From contig NZ_FOJA01000001.1 of assembly GCF_900110535.1 (NCBI RefSeq), positions 620,001 through 684,000 of the forward strand: 64,000 nt of DNA, given 5' to 3'. The stretch is from Halobacterium jilantaiense (GTDB lineage: Archaea; Halobacteriota; Halobacteria; Halobacteriales; Halobacteriaceae). Shown here piece after piece: positions 52,123 to 60,494 of this stretch. Both the position numbers and the translations under genes were made by a program. Every line of letters starts with the position of its first letter. Within the stretch, counting starts at the first letter, position 1. The notes below the pieces were generated by a model. It saw only the letters and a program-made list of their open reading frames with translations. It had not been told where the DNA came from and made no database searches.

Positions 52123-52247
52123 ACCCCTGCTCGCACTCCCGGACGGAGACCGGTTGTGCTTCCAGCAGCGCCTTCCGGGTGCGGACGGACGACACGCTAC
52201 TCGACAGAATCACGAGACGCCGAGACGAAGCCCCCCGGCGACCGCGG

Positions 52248-52571
52248 TCAGGACACCAGCGACCGCAGCCAGGAGACGATGCCGCCGCTCTGGGTCCGTT
52301 CGCGCTCGAACTCGGGGTACAGGGCGTCGAGGAACTCGCGGCGCGTCTCGAACTCGCTGCGGCCCGTGCGCTCGACGACCGCGGAGAGCGCGACGGTGGG
52401 GCCGTTCGGCCCGCACTTCACCTCGGGGTCGCCGAGTGCAGCGACCACGTCCTCCCCGGTGGCGGGGAACGAGACCCCGGCATCGCGGAGGTGCTTGTCG
52501 ACGGTGGCGATACCGAACACGACCGGCTCGGCGTCTCCGTCGTCGTCTCCCGTCGGTGGACGCGCTGCCAT
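52248..52571 (-). CDS. hypothetical haloarchaeal protein
   Basis: A 107-residue protein with an acidic N terminus (MAARPPTGDDDGDAEP), a helical middle (TVDKHLRDAGVSFPATGEDVVAALGD) and a C-terminal FLDALYPEFERERTQSGGIV with SWLRSLVS. No family is recognised. The ATG at 52571 is taken as the start; the frame is open much further, but that part is antisense to the histidine kinase. It lies 93 bp from the divergent kinase start. Confidence 0.65.
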   Translation of the reverse strand: MAARPPTGDDDGDAEPVVFGIATVDKHLRDAGVSFPATGEDVVAALGDPEVKCGPNGPTVALSAVVERTGRSEFETRREFLDALYPEFERERTQSGGIVSWLRSLVS

Positions 52572-52664
52572 GGCCGGGCGTTGTGCCCTGCTGGACAAAA
52601 ACCCACGGCACCTGCGAGCAGGGGGCAGACTTACGCCCGTGGGGACCAATCGTCTGGCATCCGA

Positions 52665-54278
52665 ATGAGTGACAGCCTGCCGGGGAGCGAACCCCCTCCC
52701 TCCGAGCGCTCGCTGCTCCGGGAGTTCGCGGACCTCCTCTACGGCTCGAAGACGTGCTACGCGGGCGTTCTGTCGCCGGACGGCAGTCTGGAGTACGCGA
52801 ACGCCGCTGCCCGGAGTCTCGTGGACGCGTCCGGGGCGGACGTCGAGGGCGCGCTCTTCTGGGAGACGCCGTGGTTCGACCACGACCCCGAGGTTCAGGC
52901 CGCCGTCCGCCAGCACGTCGCGGCGGCCGTCGGTGGCGAGCGCCGGCAGTTCACGACGACCCACGAGGCGAGCGACGGCGAGACGGTGACTGTCGACCTC
53001 GACCTCCAGCCGCTGCCCGCGCCCGCAGTCGCGGACGCCGGCACCCGAAAGGACGTGTTCGCGGTGGCGGTGACCGGGCACCGCGAGACGGCGACGGACG
53101 ACGGCGAGGCCGAGGCGACGCTGGACGCGCTGGCGGCGCTGTACGACTCGACGACGGACGACGAGGACAGCTTCGGGGAGCGCGTGCAGACCGTGCTCGA
53201 ACTCGGCAGTGACCACCTCGGACTCGACGTGGGGTTCTACACGAAAATCGACGGCGGCGTCCAGCTGGTTCGGGCGTCCGTCGGCGACCACCCGCTGCTG
53301 CAGCCGGGCGAGCAGGCCGACCTCGGAGACGCCTACTGCAAGGAGACCATCGCGGAGTCGTCACCGACGGTGATGGAAGACGTCTGGCAGACGCCGTTCG
53401 CGGACGACCCTGCGTACGACGTGTTCGGACTGGAGTGTTACATCGGCGCGGAGATACGGCTGGGAGACACCACGCACGGGACGCTGTGTTTCGCCGACCG
53501 GGAGCCCCGCGCCGCGCCGATTACGGAGTCCGACGAGGCGTTCGTGTCGGCGCTCGCGGGCTGGCTGGAGCACGAACTCGAACACGAACGCGAACGCGAA
53601 CAGCTCGCCCGGCAGGCCGACCGCCTAGAGGAGTTCGCGGGCGTCGTCGCTCACGACCTCCGGAATCCCCTGAACGTCGCGTCCGGACACCTGGACCTGG
53701 CGGCGACACAAATCGCGGCCGGCGACTCGGGTGCCGAGGCCGTGGCAGACGCGCAGTCCGCGGTCGACCGCATGGCGGAACTCGTCGAGGACGTCCGCAG
53801 CCTCGCGAGCGAGGGCGCGGTCGTCGGCAACCCAGAAACCGTCTCGCTGCGGGAGGTCGCGGAGGAAGCCGCGTCGACCGCACTCCCCGAGACGGCGACG
53901 CTGACCGTGGAAACGGACGCGGGCGAGTATCTGTCGGCGGACCCGGAGCGCCTGCGCACCGTCTTCGAGAACTTCTTCCGGAACTCCCGTGAGCACGGCG
54001 GCGACGACATCGCAGTCACCGTGACGAGCGTCGACCCGCAGGCGGGTGGCGGCGACGCCGGCTTCAGCGTCGTCGACGACGGCCCGGGGTTCGGTGACAT
54101 CGAGACGGCGCAGGTGTTCGAGCAGGGGTACACGACCCGACCGGAGGGCACCGGGTACGGCCTGAGCATCGTCGAGGCAATCGTCGACGCCCACGGCTGG
54201 ACGGTGTCGGCCGCCGACGCGGAGGGCGGCGGTGCGCGCTTCGACGTCCGCGGCGTGGAGTTCGAGCCCGAACTCTAG
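52665..54278 (+). CDS. histidine kinase (PAS-GAF-HisKA-HATPase)
   Basis: A 537-residue soluble sensor kinase. A PAS-like domain is at about 15-130 ([21 protein letters not shown]). A GAF domain follows at about 150-310 ([20 protein letters not shown]), with [24 protein letters not shown]. HisKA has [19 protein letters not shown]. HATPase_c has [21 protein letters not shown] and [12 protein letters not shown]. The kinase core is very like that of the one at 29.3 kb. No response regulator is adjacent, so it is an orphan kinase. The stop shares a CTAG with the thiC stop. Confidence 0.92.
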   Translation: MSDSLPGSEPPPSERSLLREFADLLYGSKTCYAGVLSPDGSLEYANAAARSLVDASGADVEGALFWETPWFDHDPEVQAAVRQHVAAAVGGERRQFTTTHEASDGETVTVDLDLQPLPAPAVADAGTRKDVFAVAVTGHRETATDDGEAEATLDALAALYDSTTDDEDSFGERVQTVLELGSDHLGLDVGFYTKIDGGVQLVRASVGDHPLLQPGEQADLGDAYCKETIAESSPTVMEDVWQTPFADDPAYDVFGLECYIGAEIRLGDTTHGTLCFADREPRAAPITESDEAFVSALAGWLEHELEHEREREQLARQADRLEEFAGVVAHDLRNPLNVASGHLDLAATQIAAGDSGAEAVADAQSAVDRMAELVEDVRSLASEGAVVGNPETVSLREVAEEAASTALPETATLTVETDAGEYLSADPERLRTVFENFFRNSREHGGDDIAVTVTSVDPQAGGGDAGFSVVDDGPGFGDIETAQVFEQGYTTRPEGTGYGLSIVEAIVDAHGWTVSAADAEGGGARFDVRGVEFEPEL

Positions 54279-55750
54279 TCGTCGTCGCCGCTGGCCTGCG
54301 AGTGGTCGACCGGTGACTCCTCGGGGAGGTCGGCGTCGTCGTGCGTCCCGGTCGGCGGGAGGTTCACTTCCGCGGCGGCGGACGTGTCGAGGTCAGTCGA
54401 CCCCGTCAGTCCGGTCATGCCGGCGGACTCGCTGTCCTCGCTTGCGTCCGTCTCGGCGTCGTCGTTCTCAATGGCGCGGGCGTCCTGGTCGATGCGCATC
54501 GAGCAGAACTCGACGCCGCACATCGAGCAGAACCGGGCGTCCTTGTAGTTGTCACCGGGCAGCGTCTGGTCGTGGTAGTCCTGCGCGCGCTCGGGGTCGA
54601 GCGAGAGGTCGAACTGGCGCTCCCAGTCGAAGTTGTACCGGGCTTCGGAGACGGCGTCGTCCCAGTCGCGGGCCCCCGGGAGGTCGTTGGCGACGTCGCC
54701 GGCGTGGGCGGCGATGCGGTAGGCGGCCATGCCCTCGCGGACGTCCTCGGCGTCGGGCAGCCCGAGGTGTTCTTTCGGCGTGACGTAACAGAGCATCGCC
54801 GCGCCCGCGCGGGCGGCCTCCGTGGCACCGATGGAGCTCGTGATGTGGTCGTAGCCGGGCGCGACGTCGGTGACGAGCGGCCCGAGGACGTAGAACGGCG
54901 CGCCGTCACAGACCTCCTGCTGGCGTTCGACGTTCTCCCGAATCTCGTCCATCGGCACGTGGCCGGGGCCCTCGACCATCACCTGTACGCCGTGGTCCCA
55001 GGCGCGCCGCGTGAGGTCGCCGAGCGTGTCGAGTTCGGCGAACTGCGCGTCGTCGCTGGCGTCGGCGAGCGACCCGGGGCGGAGGCCGTCCCCGAGCGAG
55101 ATGGTCACGTCGTGTTCGCGGAGAATCTCGCAGAGTTCGTCGTAGTGCGTGAACAGGGGGTTCTGCTCGCCGTGTTCCTCCATCCACTGCGCGAGGATGG
55201 AGCCGCCGCGGGAGACGATGCCGGTGGTGCGGCCGTCCGTGAGCGGGAGGTGTTCGGCGAGCACGCCGGCGTGCAGCGTCATGTAGTCGACGCCCTGTTC
55301 GGCCTGCTTCTCGACGACGTCGAGCAGGAGGTCGGCAGTGATGTCGACGACGTCGTCGACGCGCGTGACGGCCTCGTAGATGGGGACGGTGCCCACGGGG
55401 ACCGGCGAGTGGTCGACGTTCGCCGTGCGAATCTCGTCGAGGTTGTCGCCGGTGGAGAGGTCCATGACCGTGTCCGCGCCGAAGTGGACGGCGGTGTGGA
55501 GCTTCTCGAGTTCCTCGTCGAGCCCGCCCGTGGTCTCGCTGTTCCCGATGTTGGCGTTGACCTTGGTGGCGAGTTCGCGACCGATGCCCATCGGGTCGAG
55601 GGCGTCGTGGTGGTGGTTCGCGGGAATCACGACCTGTCCGTCCGCGACCTGCTCGCGGACGAACTCGGGGTCGCGGTTCTCGCGGTCGGCGACGCGCTGC
55701 ATGGCGTCGGTGACGGTTCCGTCTCGGGCGTGTTCGAGCTGTGTCGGCAT
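54275..55750 (-). CDS. thiC: phosphomethylpyrimidine synthase ThiC
   Basis: A 491-residue radical-SAM enzyme that turns aminoimidazole ribotide into HMP phosphate for thiamine. Visible blocks are [61 protein letters not shown] and [13 protein letters not shown]. The C-terminal cluster [14 protein letters not shown] gives the CxxCxxxxC iron-sulphur site. A further acidic tail of about 70 residues follows, unusual in length. The ATG at 55750 has a TATA 24-32 bp upstream and an inverted repeat between, so it is probably repressed by a protein and not by a TPP riboswitch. Confidence 0.95.
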   Translation of the reverse strand: MPTQLEHARDGTVTDAMQRVADRENRDPEFVREQVADGQVVIPANHHHDALDPMGIGRELATKVNANIGNSETTGGLDEELEKLHTAVHFGADTVMDLSTGDNLDEIRTANVDHSPVPVGTVPIYEAVTRVDDVVDITADLLLDVVEKQAEQGVDYMTLHAGVLAEHLPLTDGRTTGIVSRGGSILAQWMEEHGEQNPLFTHYDELCEILREHDVTISLGDGLRPGSLADASDDAQFAELDTLGDLTRRAWDHGVQVMVEGPGHVPMDEIRENVERQQEVCDGAPFYVLGPLVTDVAPGYDHITSSIGATEAARAGAAMLCYVTPKEHLGLPDAEDVREGMAAYRIAAHAGDVANDLPGARDWDDAVSEARYNFDWERQFDLSLDPERAQDYHDQTLPGDNYKDARFCSMCGVEFCSMRIDQDARAIENDDAETDASEDSESAGMTGLTGSTDLDTSAAAEVNLPPTGTHDDADLPEESPVDHSQASGDDD

Positions 55751-55759
55751 GAATTAGCC

Positions 55760-55782
55760 AGTGATACCACTAGATAATAAAT
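55760..55782 (-). promoter_or_regulatory. thiC promoter with candidate operator
   Basis: On the minus strand ATTTATTAT (55774-55782) is the TATA box, 24-32 bp before the ATG. Directly downstream, AGTGGTATCACT (55760-55771) is a near-perfect 12-bp palindrome with one mismatched pair. ThiR-type repressors control thiC in several archaea; this is a possible site. Confidence 0.5.
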
Positions 55783-55828
55783 GGCGGTGGTCGCGCGGCT
55801 GCCGGCCGAAACAACCGCGAGAAGCCGC

Positions 55829-56581
55829 TCAGACGTGGGCCTCGAAGACGTCGCGGTGCAGCCGTTCCGCCACGTCGTCGAGAATCGTCTGGAGGTTCTG
55901 GGTGTCGTAGCGGTTGTACTCCACGAGCCGGTCGAGCGCCGCCTCGTCGTTGCGGTTCTCGTAGCGCCGCCAGAGCCGGACGGCCTCCCGGCCGTCGACG
56001 TCTTCGACGCCCTCTCGGGCCACGCCGAGGTCCTGCTCGACCTGCTTCAGCCCGCCGTCGAGGTCGAGGCGGCGGCAGGGGTACATCAGGTCGAGGTGCG
56101 GGGCGTCGACGGAGACGTCGAAGTTGTGCTCGAGGAACGGCGCGTCGAAGCGCTTCCCGTTGAACGACACCACCATCGGCGCGTCCAAGAGGTCGCCCAG
56201 TCGTTCGGCGGTGAGGTCGCTGCCGCGGACGAGCGTCGTCGTGTCGCCGCCGCGGTGGACGCTCACCGTCGTCACCTCGCTGGTCCGCTCGTCCAGCCCC
56301 GTGGTCTCGATGTCGAAGAACGCCGCGTCCTCGGCGACGTTCTCGTACAGCCGCCAGAGCTCGCCGTTCGGCAGGGCGTCCGCGAAGAACCCGGTGTCCC
56401 CGTCGTCGAGGGCGCGCCTGGCGTCGTCGATGAACGAGTAGATGTTCTCGGCGGTGGCGTCCCCGACGCCGGGGCCGTCGCCGTCGAAGTCGTCCCAGTG
56501 CGTGACCCCCGTCTGCCAGAGCCGGCGTTCGGTTCGCTCTCCCACGCCCGACGCGGGCAGGAAGGAGTTCTCGACGCGCAT
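55829..56581 (-). CDS. ribonuclease H-like DEDDh exonuclease (YprB-like)
   Basis: A 250-residue protein. The N-terminal part (1-80) has a helix-hairpin-helix-like FLPASGVGERTERRLWQTGV. The exonuclease domain (about 95-245) has FFDIETTGLDERTSEVTTVS (first Asp and Glu), VVSFNGKRFDAPFLEHNF and LVEYNRYDTQNLQTIL. It probably degrades or processes nucleic acid in a 3'-5' direction. The ATG at 56581 (MRVENSFLPASG) is chosen; a start at 56608 is possible but adds only nine residues. Confidence 0.85.
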   Translation of the reverse strand: MRVENSFLPASGVGERTERRLWQTGVTHWDDFDGDGPGVGDATAENIYSFIDDARRALDDGDTGFFADALPNGELWRLYENVAEDAAFFDIETTGLDERTSEVTTVSVHRGGDTTTLVRGSDLTAERLGDLLDAPMVVSFNGKRFDAPFLEHNFDVSVDAPHLDLMYPCRRLDLDGGLKQVEQDLGVAREGVEDVDGREAVRLWRRYENRNDEAALDRLVEYNRYDTQNLQTILDDVAERLHRDVFEAHV

Positions 56582-56658
56582 ACCCGAGTACTGGACGGGG
56601 CCGCACATAGGCGGCGCGGTCCCGAACTACCAAGCCCCCGCGCCCCGGAGTCTGTCGC

Positions 56659-56976
56659 ATGGTCAAGATGGTCCAGCTGCTCGTGAAGCGCGACGACTAC
56701 ACCCACGAGGAGTTCGTCGAGCGGTGGCGCGGCGAACACGCCGAGATGGCGAAAGACCTGCCGGGGCTCCAGAAGTACGTGACCGCGGTGCCGAACGACC
56801 CCGAGCGGTCGAGCCACGACGGCGTCGTCGAGCTGTCCTTCGAGGACATGGGCGCGCTCGCAGACGCCTTCGACTCGGAGGTCGGTCAGGCCGTGCAGGC
56901 GGACGCCGCCGAGTTCGCCGACATGGAGGCGGGCGAAACGCTGTACGTCGAGGAACAGGTCGAGTTCGAGGCCTGA
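56659..56976 (+). CDS. EthD family protein
   Basis: A 105-residue dimeric alpha/beta-barrel protein of the EthD family. It has VKMVQLLVKRDDYTHEEF, the family HAEMAKDLPGLQKYV with the conserved His, and DGVVELSFEDMGALADAF. EthD proteins act in degradation of ethers or aromatic compounds, often as small hydrolase- or reductase-like partners. It starts at ATG 56659. It is next to the phenylacetate region, but on the opposite strand and separated by a spacer. Confidence 0.85.
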   Translation: MVKMVQLLVKRDDYTHEEFVERWRGEHAEMAKDLPGLQKYVTAVPNDPERSSHDGVVELSFEDMGALADAFDSEVGQAVQADAAEFADMEAGETLYVEEQVEFEA

Positions 56977-57169
56977 GAATCGCGTAGCGGCACGCTGGAG
57001 AGTGTGAAAGTGGGCAGCCGTGGGCAGCGGCCGCCCGATGTCAGAGGCACGTCCACCGGGGCTGTAGAACTGCCGGTGAACACTACGGAGTTATCGTCCC
57101 CCATACCTCAATCTTCCCCCTTCGTGGTAAGGTGTGGGCTAGTATGGCTCGGACCGGGGTCGGCCGCGG

Positions 57170-57337
57170 TCACCCGAACTGCTCGAAGGGCTGCTCGCAG
57201 TTCCGGCAGAAGTGCATCGACCGGCAGAGCCCCGGGCCCTTCGGGTGGTCGCGCTCGGTGTCCGTCGAGCCGCAGTACGGACACGCCGCCGCTTCGTCCT
57301 CGCTGCCGGCCGACGCGCTCGGGTCGACACCCCTCAT
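57170..57337 (-). CDS. PaaD zinc-ribbon subunit (split from PaaD)
   Basis: A 55-residue protein with a zinc ribbon: CPYCGSTDTERDHPKGPGLC at about 22-41, then MHFCRNCEQPFEQFG. In bacteria this ribbon forms the C terminus of PaaD. Here it is a separate gene whose ATG (57337) overlaps the PaaD core stop by 4 bp (ATGA). It probably assembles with PaaD in cofactor insertion into the epoxidase. A frameshift splitting an original fusion is possible but unneeded, because the second ORF has its own start. Confidence 0.8.
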   Translation of the reverse strand: MRGVDPSASAGSEDEAAACPYCGSTDTERDHPKGPGLCRSMHFCRNCEQPFEQFG

Positions 57338-57726
57338 ACACTCAGTCCGAACTCCCGCAGCTGTTCTCTCCCGTCGTCGGTCACCATCTCGACGGACCAC
57401 GGCGGCGAGTACTGAATCGACACCGACGCCGTCTGGACGCCCGACGCCGTCAGCGCCGCGCACCTGACGTCGTTCGTCAGCATGTCCTTCGCCGGACAGC
57501 CGGTGTACGTCAGCGTCATCTCCACCGCGGCCTCGTCGCCGTCGACGCTCACGTCGTAGACCAGCCCCAGGTCCACGATGGAGACCGGCATCTCCGGGTC
57601 CTCGACCTCCCGGAGCGCCGCCCAGACCTCTGCTTCCGCGCCCGTCGCGCCCTCGCCCGTCCGGGGGAAGCCCGCCGGCACCTCGCCGTCCTCGTAGTCG
57701 GTGTACGCGCAGGCGTCGGAACTCAC
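57334..57726 (-). CDS. paaD: phenylacetyl-CoA epoxidase assembly factor PaaD (core domain)
   Basis: A 130-residue MIP18/SufT-family domain. It has EVWAALREVEDPEMPVSIVDLG (about 34-55), LVYDVSVDG, and TGCPAKDMLTNDV with the conserved Cys of metal-sulphur assembly factors. In Paa systems PaaD is thought to help mature the di-iron or FeS sites. The zinc ribbon present in bacterial PaaD is missing and lies in the next gene. GTG 57726 overlaps the PaaC stop (GTGA). Confidence 0.88.
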   Translation of the reverse strand: MSSDACAYTDYEDGEVPAGFPRTGEGATGAEAEVWAALREVEDPEMPVSIVDLGLVYDVSVDGDEAAVEMTLTYTGCPAKDMLTNDVRCAALTASGVQTASVSIQYSPPWSVEMVTDDGREQLREFGLSV

Positions 57727-58505
57727 GCGTTCTCACCCCGGAGTTCGGCGGGCTCGTCGAACCCGAGTTCGCGGTAGGTCGCGGTGACCTCGTCGTGGAG
57801 GTCGAACCAGTCGTCGGTGTGGCTGCCGTCCCTGCCGAGGGGCTCGGGCCGCACGACGTCGGCGGGGTCCGGAACCGCGACCCCCAGCGATTCGAGGTAC
57901 GGCACGACCTCGTCCAGCCAGTCCTCGCGGAGGTCGGCCAGCGACCGCGACCGGATGCCGGCGTCGAGAATCTCGTCCTCGTCGACGGTCGGCGCGAACA
58001 GCGTCATCGCGTGCGGGAACAGCCGGTCGACCGCGGCCTCGACGCGCTCCCGGGAGTCCGCGCTGTCGGTGAGGCGGTCCAGCCAGGACTGGGCGTGCTC
58101 GCGGTGGTACTCCTCCTCGCCCTGGACCTTCGGCACGCGGTCCGCGATGGGCTCGAACGAGGAGTCTTCGAGGGCGTCGAGCCGGAGCCGTTCGGCGACG
58201 TCGTAGAGGTAGCCCCGGACGACCGTGTCCGCCCAGTCGCCCTCGGGCGTCTCCAGTTCCACGAGGGTGCTGTGGACGAAATCCGCCGGGTCGCGCTCCC
58301 AGAGCAGGTCGGGCTCGTCGTAGCCGTACTCCGCCTCCAGGAGGTCGTACCAGAGCCGCGCGTGCCCGAACTCGTCCTGGGCGATGTTCGCGAGCGCGAG
58401 GTCCGACTCGGGGGTGGGCGCGAAAATCTGCCACTCCGCGTAGCGCTCCGCGAGCACGTACTCGTCGTCGGCCAGTCGGAAGAGCTCGGCCTCGGCTGGC
58501 TCCAT
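57723..58505 (-). CDS. paaC: phenylacetyl-CoA epoxidase subunit PaaC
   Basis: A 260-residue ferritin-like helical protein. It has LADDEYVLAERYAEWQIFAP, then IAQDEFGHARLWYDLLEAEYG with the ExxH element, and VVRGYLYDVAERLRLDALED. In the epoxidase PaaC is the structural partner of PaaA, with a degenerate di-iron site. The ATG at 58505 is chosen over a long upstream frame that is antisense-type. Its start overlaps the PaaB stop by one base, and its end overlaps paaD by 4 bp. Confidence 0.92.
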   Translation of the reverse strand: MEPAEAELFRLADDEYVLAERYAEWQIFAPTPESDLALANIAQDEFGHARLWYDLLEAEYGYDEPDLLWERDPADFVHSTLVELETPEGDWADTVVRGYLYDVAERLRLDALEDSSFEPIADRVPKVQGEEEYHREHAQSWLDRLTDSADSRERVEAAVDRLFPHAMTLFAPTVDEDEILDAGIRSRSLADLREDWLDEVVPYLESLGVAVPDPADVVRPEPLGRDGSHTDDWFDLHDEVTATYRELGFDEPAELRGENA

Positions 58506-58825
58506 CACGTCCCACCCCGCTTCTCGGCGTGTTCCTCCTGGTCGGCCTCCGATTCCGCGACCTCCTCGGCGAAGCTCGCGTCGATGTTGTTGTAGGTGAT
58601 CGCCCACCGGTAGGACTTGTCCGTCGTCCCGCCGAACTCGGTGTCCTCGGCGTCCACTTCCCCGATTTCCTCTTTCGGTGCGACCCACAGCGAGTTCGTC
58701 TGCATCCGGCGGCCGTGCTGGACCTGCGCGAACAGCGTCGCCATCTCCTTGTCGGGCGCGTGGACGTTCCCGCAGTGCGTGTGGCGGTCGCCGGCTTCCT
58801 CCTGGCGGAATACCTCCCAGATCAT
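58505..58825 (-). CDS. paaB: phenylacetyl-CoA epoxidase subunit PaaB
   Basis: A 106-residue small subunit. It has MIWEVFRQEEAGDRHTHCGN, then MATLFAQVQHGRRMQTNSLWV, typical PaaB sequence. PaaB bridges PaaAC heterodimers in the complex. The tail (VAESEADQEEHAEKRGGT) is acidic, an adaptation to salt. Both ends overlap neighbouring genes by one base (TGATG). Confidence 0.92.
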   Translation of the reverse strand: MIWEVFRQEEAGDRHTHCGNVHAPDKEMATLFAQVQHGRRMQTNSLWVAPKEEIGEVDAEDTEFGGTTDKSYRWAITYNNIDASFAEEVAESEADQEEHAEKRGGT

Positions 58826-59763
58826 CAGTCCGCCCCCGCGGCCGCCCGGCCGCTTCCGGTCTCCCAGTCGTCCATCGACTCACGGACCCACGCGACGGCG
58901 TTCTGGCGCTGGCGTCGGCTGCCGATCTGCTCCTCGCTGCCCGGGTAGTCGTTTTTCGCGATGGTCCAGAACTCGTCCCAGTCGAGGTCCTCCTCGCGGA
59001 CGGCCATCGTGCCGTCGTCGCGCTCGAAGATGCGGGGGTACTCGGGAATCTCCAGCCCGTACTTCTCGGCCTTCGGCACGTACATGTTCAGGAAGGAGTT
59101 CCGGAGTTCGTCGTTCGAGACGGTCTTCAGCCCGACCTGCTGGGCGAAGTCGTCGTGGTGGGACTCGTCGTTCGTCGGCCCGAAGAACTGGAGGATGCGC
59201 GGCCACCACCGCTCGAACACCTTCTGGGTGCGCTCCTGGTTGGCCTTCGAGGACCGCATCAGCTCTCGGAGGATGTCCTCGCCGTGCTTGACGTGGAACC
59301 CCTCCTCGAAGCAGACCTTGTCCATCGCGTGGGCGTACGGCTCCCAGGACGTGTTCTTCAGCGTGGCCTGCCGCCGCATCGCGCCGCCGTCCACGAAGAA
59401 GTCGATCATCGGCGCTTCGTACCACGAGTCGACGGGGTAGTGGAAGCAGTTCAGGAACTTCCCCTCCCCGTTCTGTAGCTCGTCCAGCATCTGCTCTCGC
59501 GATTTGACGCCGAGGCTCTCTGCCGCCCGGTAGAGCAGTTGGGCGTGCCCGATTTCGTCCTGGCACTTCGCCGTACACGCCAGCTTCCGGTCGAGGGACG
59601 GAGCCATTCGCGTGAACTCCTTGTCGAGGTAGCCACCCATCACTTCGCTGTTCGCGTGGAACTGAATCATGCGCGTGGCGGCCTCTCTGTACTCTCGCGG
59701 GAGGTCGTCGGCGGGGCTGAACTCCCGGGGGCCGGCTCGCTCCTTCACGGCTTCGATATTCAT
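58825..59763 (-). CDS. paaA: phenylacetyl-CoA epoxidase catalytic subunit PaaA
   Basis: A 312-residue di-iron oxygenase subunit. Metal ligand regions visible are NSEVMGGYLDKEFTRMAP, TAKCQDEIGHAQLLYRAAES and KVCFEEGFHVKHGEDILREL. The C-terminal half has DWDEFWTIAKNDYPGSEEQ. It forms the 1,2-epoxide on the ring of phenylacetyl-CoA using O2 and electrons from PaaE. No paaE is in the window, so the reductase must lie elsewhere or be replaced. The ATG at 59763 starts MNIEAVKERAG. Confidence 0.94.
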   Translation of the reverse strand: MNIEAVKERAGPREFSPADDLPREYREAATRMIQFHANSEVMGGYLDKEFTRMAPSLDRKLACTAKCQDEIGHAQLLYRAAESLGVKSREQMLDELQNGEGKFLNCFHYPVDSWYEAPMIDFFVDGGAMRRQATLKNTSWEPYAHAMDKVCFEEGFHVKHGEDILRELMRSSKANQERTQKVFERWWPRILQFFGPTNDESHHDDFAQQVGLKTVSNDELRNSFLNMYVPKAEKYGLEIPEYPRIFERDDGTMAVREEDLDWDEFWTIAKNDYPGSEEQIGSRRQRQNAVAWVRESMDDWETGSGRAAAGAD

Positions 59764-59802
59764 GTACGATTGTGAGGGACACACATGGGTAGTCGTTGAC
59801 CC

Positions 59803-59831
59803 GTCTATACGCGGGCTTCATAACGCGGGCT
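59803..59831. promoter_or_regulatory. divergent promoter of paaA and its likely regulator, with direct repeat
   Basis: The minus-strand TATA GTATAGAC (59803-59810) serves paaA, and the plus-strand CTTCATAAC (59816-59824) serves the regulator. The 9-bp word ACGCGGGCT occurs twice in the same orientation (59809-59817 and 59823-59831), 14 bp apart, overlapping both elements. Confidence 0.55.
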
Positions 59832-59846
59832 GCCGAACGTGGACCC

Positions 59847-60482
59847 GTGATCGGGGAGTGTCTGTTCGTGGAGTTCGCCGTCGCGGGCGACGACTGCCCG
59901 CTGGCCGACGCCACGCGAGCGACCGGCGCGAGCGTCGACGCCCGCCCGCCACAGCTCCGACAGGACGGCTACGCGCTCCTCCAGTTCTCGTCGACCGACG
60001 GCGACGGCCTCGCCGCCGCGCTGGACGGCGACGACCGCGTGCGATACCTCCACCTCGCCCGAGACGACGACCGGTACACGTACCGCTGCCTCTCCAAACA
60101 CCCCTGCGTCGTCCACGAGCTCACGGACGCCGGTCTGCTCGTAGACTCGCTGCACTACCGGGACGGCGACGCGAGCGTCGCCGGCGCGGTCGTCGGCCGT
60201 GACGTGCTCCAGGCGGTGCTGGCGGCCGCCGGCGACACGGTCGGCGTCACTCTCGAACGAACCTACCCCATCGGCGAGCGCGGCGACGCCGCCGTCGCGG
60301 AGCGCTGGGGGCTCACGCCCGCGCAGGCCGACGCCCTCCGCACCGCACACGGAATGGGCTACTTCTCGGTGCCGCGGGACGCCGACGCCGGCGACGTGGC
60401 CGCCGCGCTCGGCGTCTCGAAGTCCGCGTACCTCGAACGCCTCCGGCGCGGCCTCGACCGGCTGCTCGCCGGTGCCCTGTAG
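59847..60482 (+). CDS. Bat-type HTH regulator, probably of the paa operon
   Basis: A 211-residue regulator of the haloarchaeal HTH_10 (bacterioopsin-activator) type. The N-terminal 140 residues are a beta-rich sensor domain of unknown ligand (GECLFVEFAVAGDDCPLAD). The C terminus is the HTH: GLTPAQADALRTAHGMGYFS, VPRDADAGDVAAALGVSKSA and YLERLRRGLDRL. GTG 59847 lies 23-31 bp after the TATA CTTCATAAC. It is divergent from paaA with only 83 bp between starts, so it is the best candidate for its control. Confidence 0.85.
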   Translation: MIGECLFVEFAVAGDDCPLADATRATGASVDARPPQLRQDGYALLQFSSTDGDGLAAALDGDDRVRYLHLARDDDRYTYRCLSKHPCVVHELTDAGLLVDSLHYRDGDASVAGAVVGRDVLQAVLAAAGDTVGVTLERTYPIGERGDAAVAERWGLTPAQADALRTAHGMGYFSVPRDADAGDVAAALGVSKSAYLERLRRGLDRLLAGAL

Positions 60483-60494
60483 GTCGAGCGCCGC

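Noticed and set aside
55751-55828. TPP riboswitch upstream of thiC
   Set aside because: The leader between TATA and ATG is under 30 nt and lacks the conserved CTGAGA/ACCTG elements.
56977-57169. Gene in the spacer downstream of EthD (with a GTGGGCAGC direct repeat at about 57010-57030)
   Set aside because: Frames there are basic and run into antisense of paaD; the short direct repeat has no further structure.
57334-57337. PaaD split as a plain sequencing frameshift
   Set aside because: The downstream ribbon frame has its own ATG with the same ATGA overlap style seen elsewhere in this operon, so a true split is more likely; kept as a finding to check.
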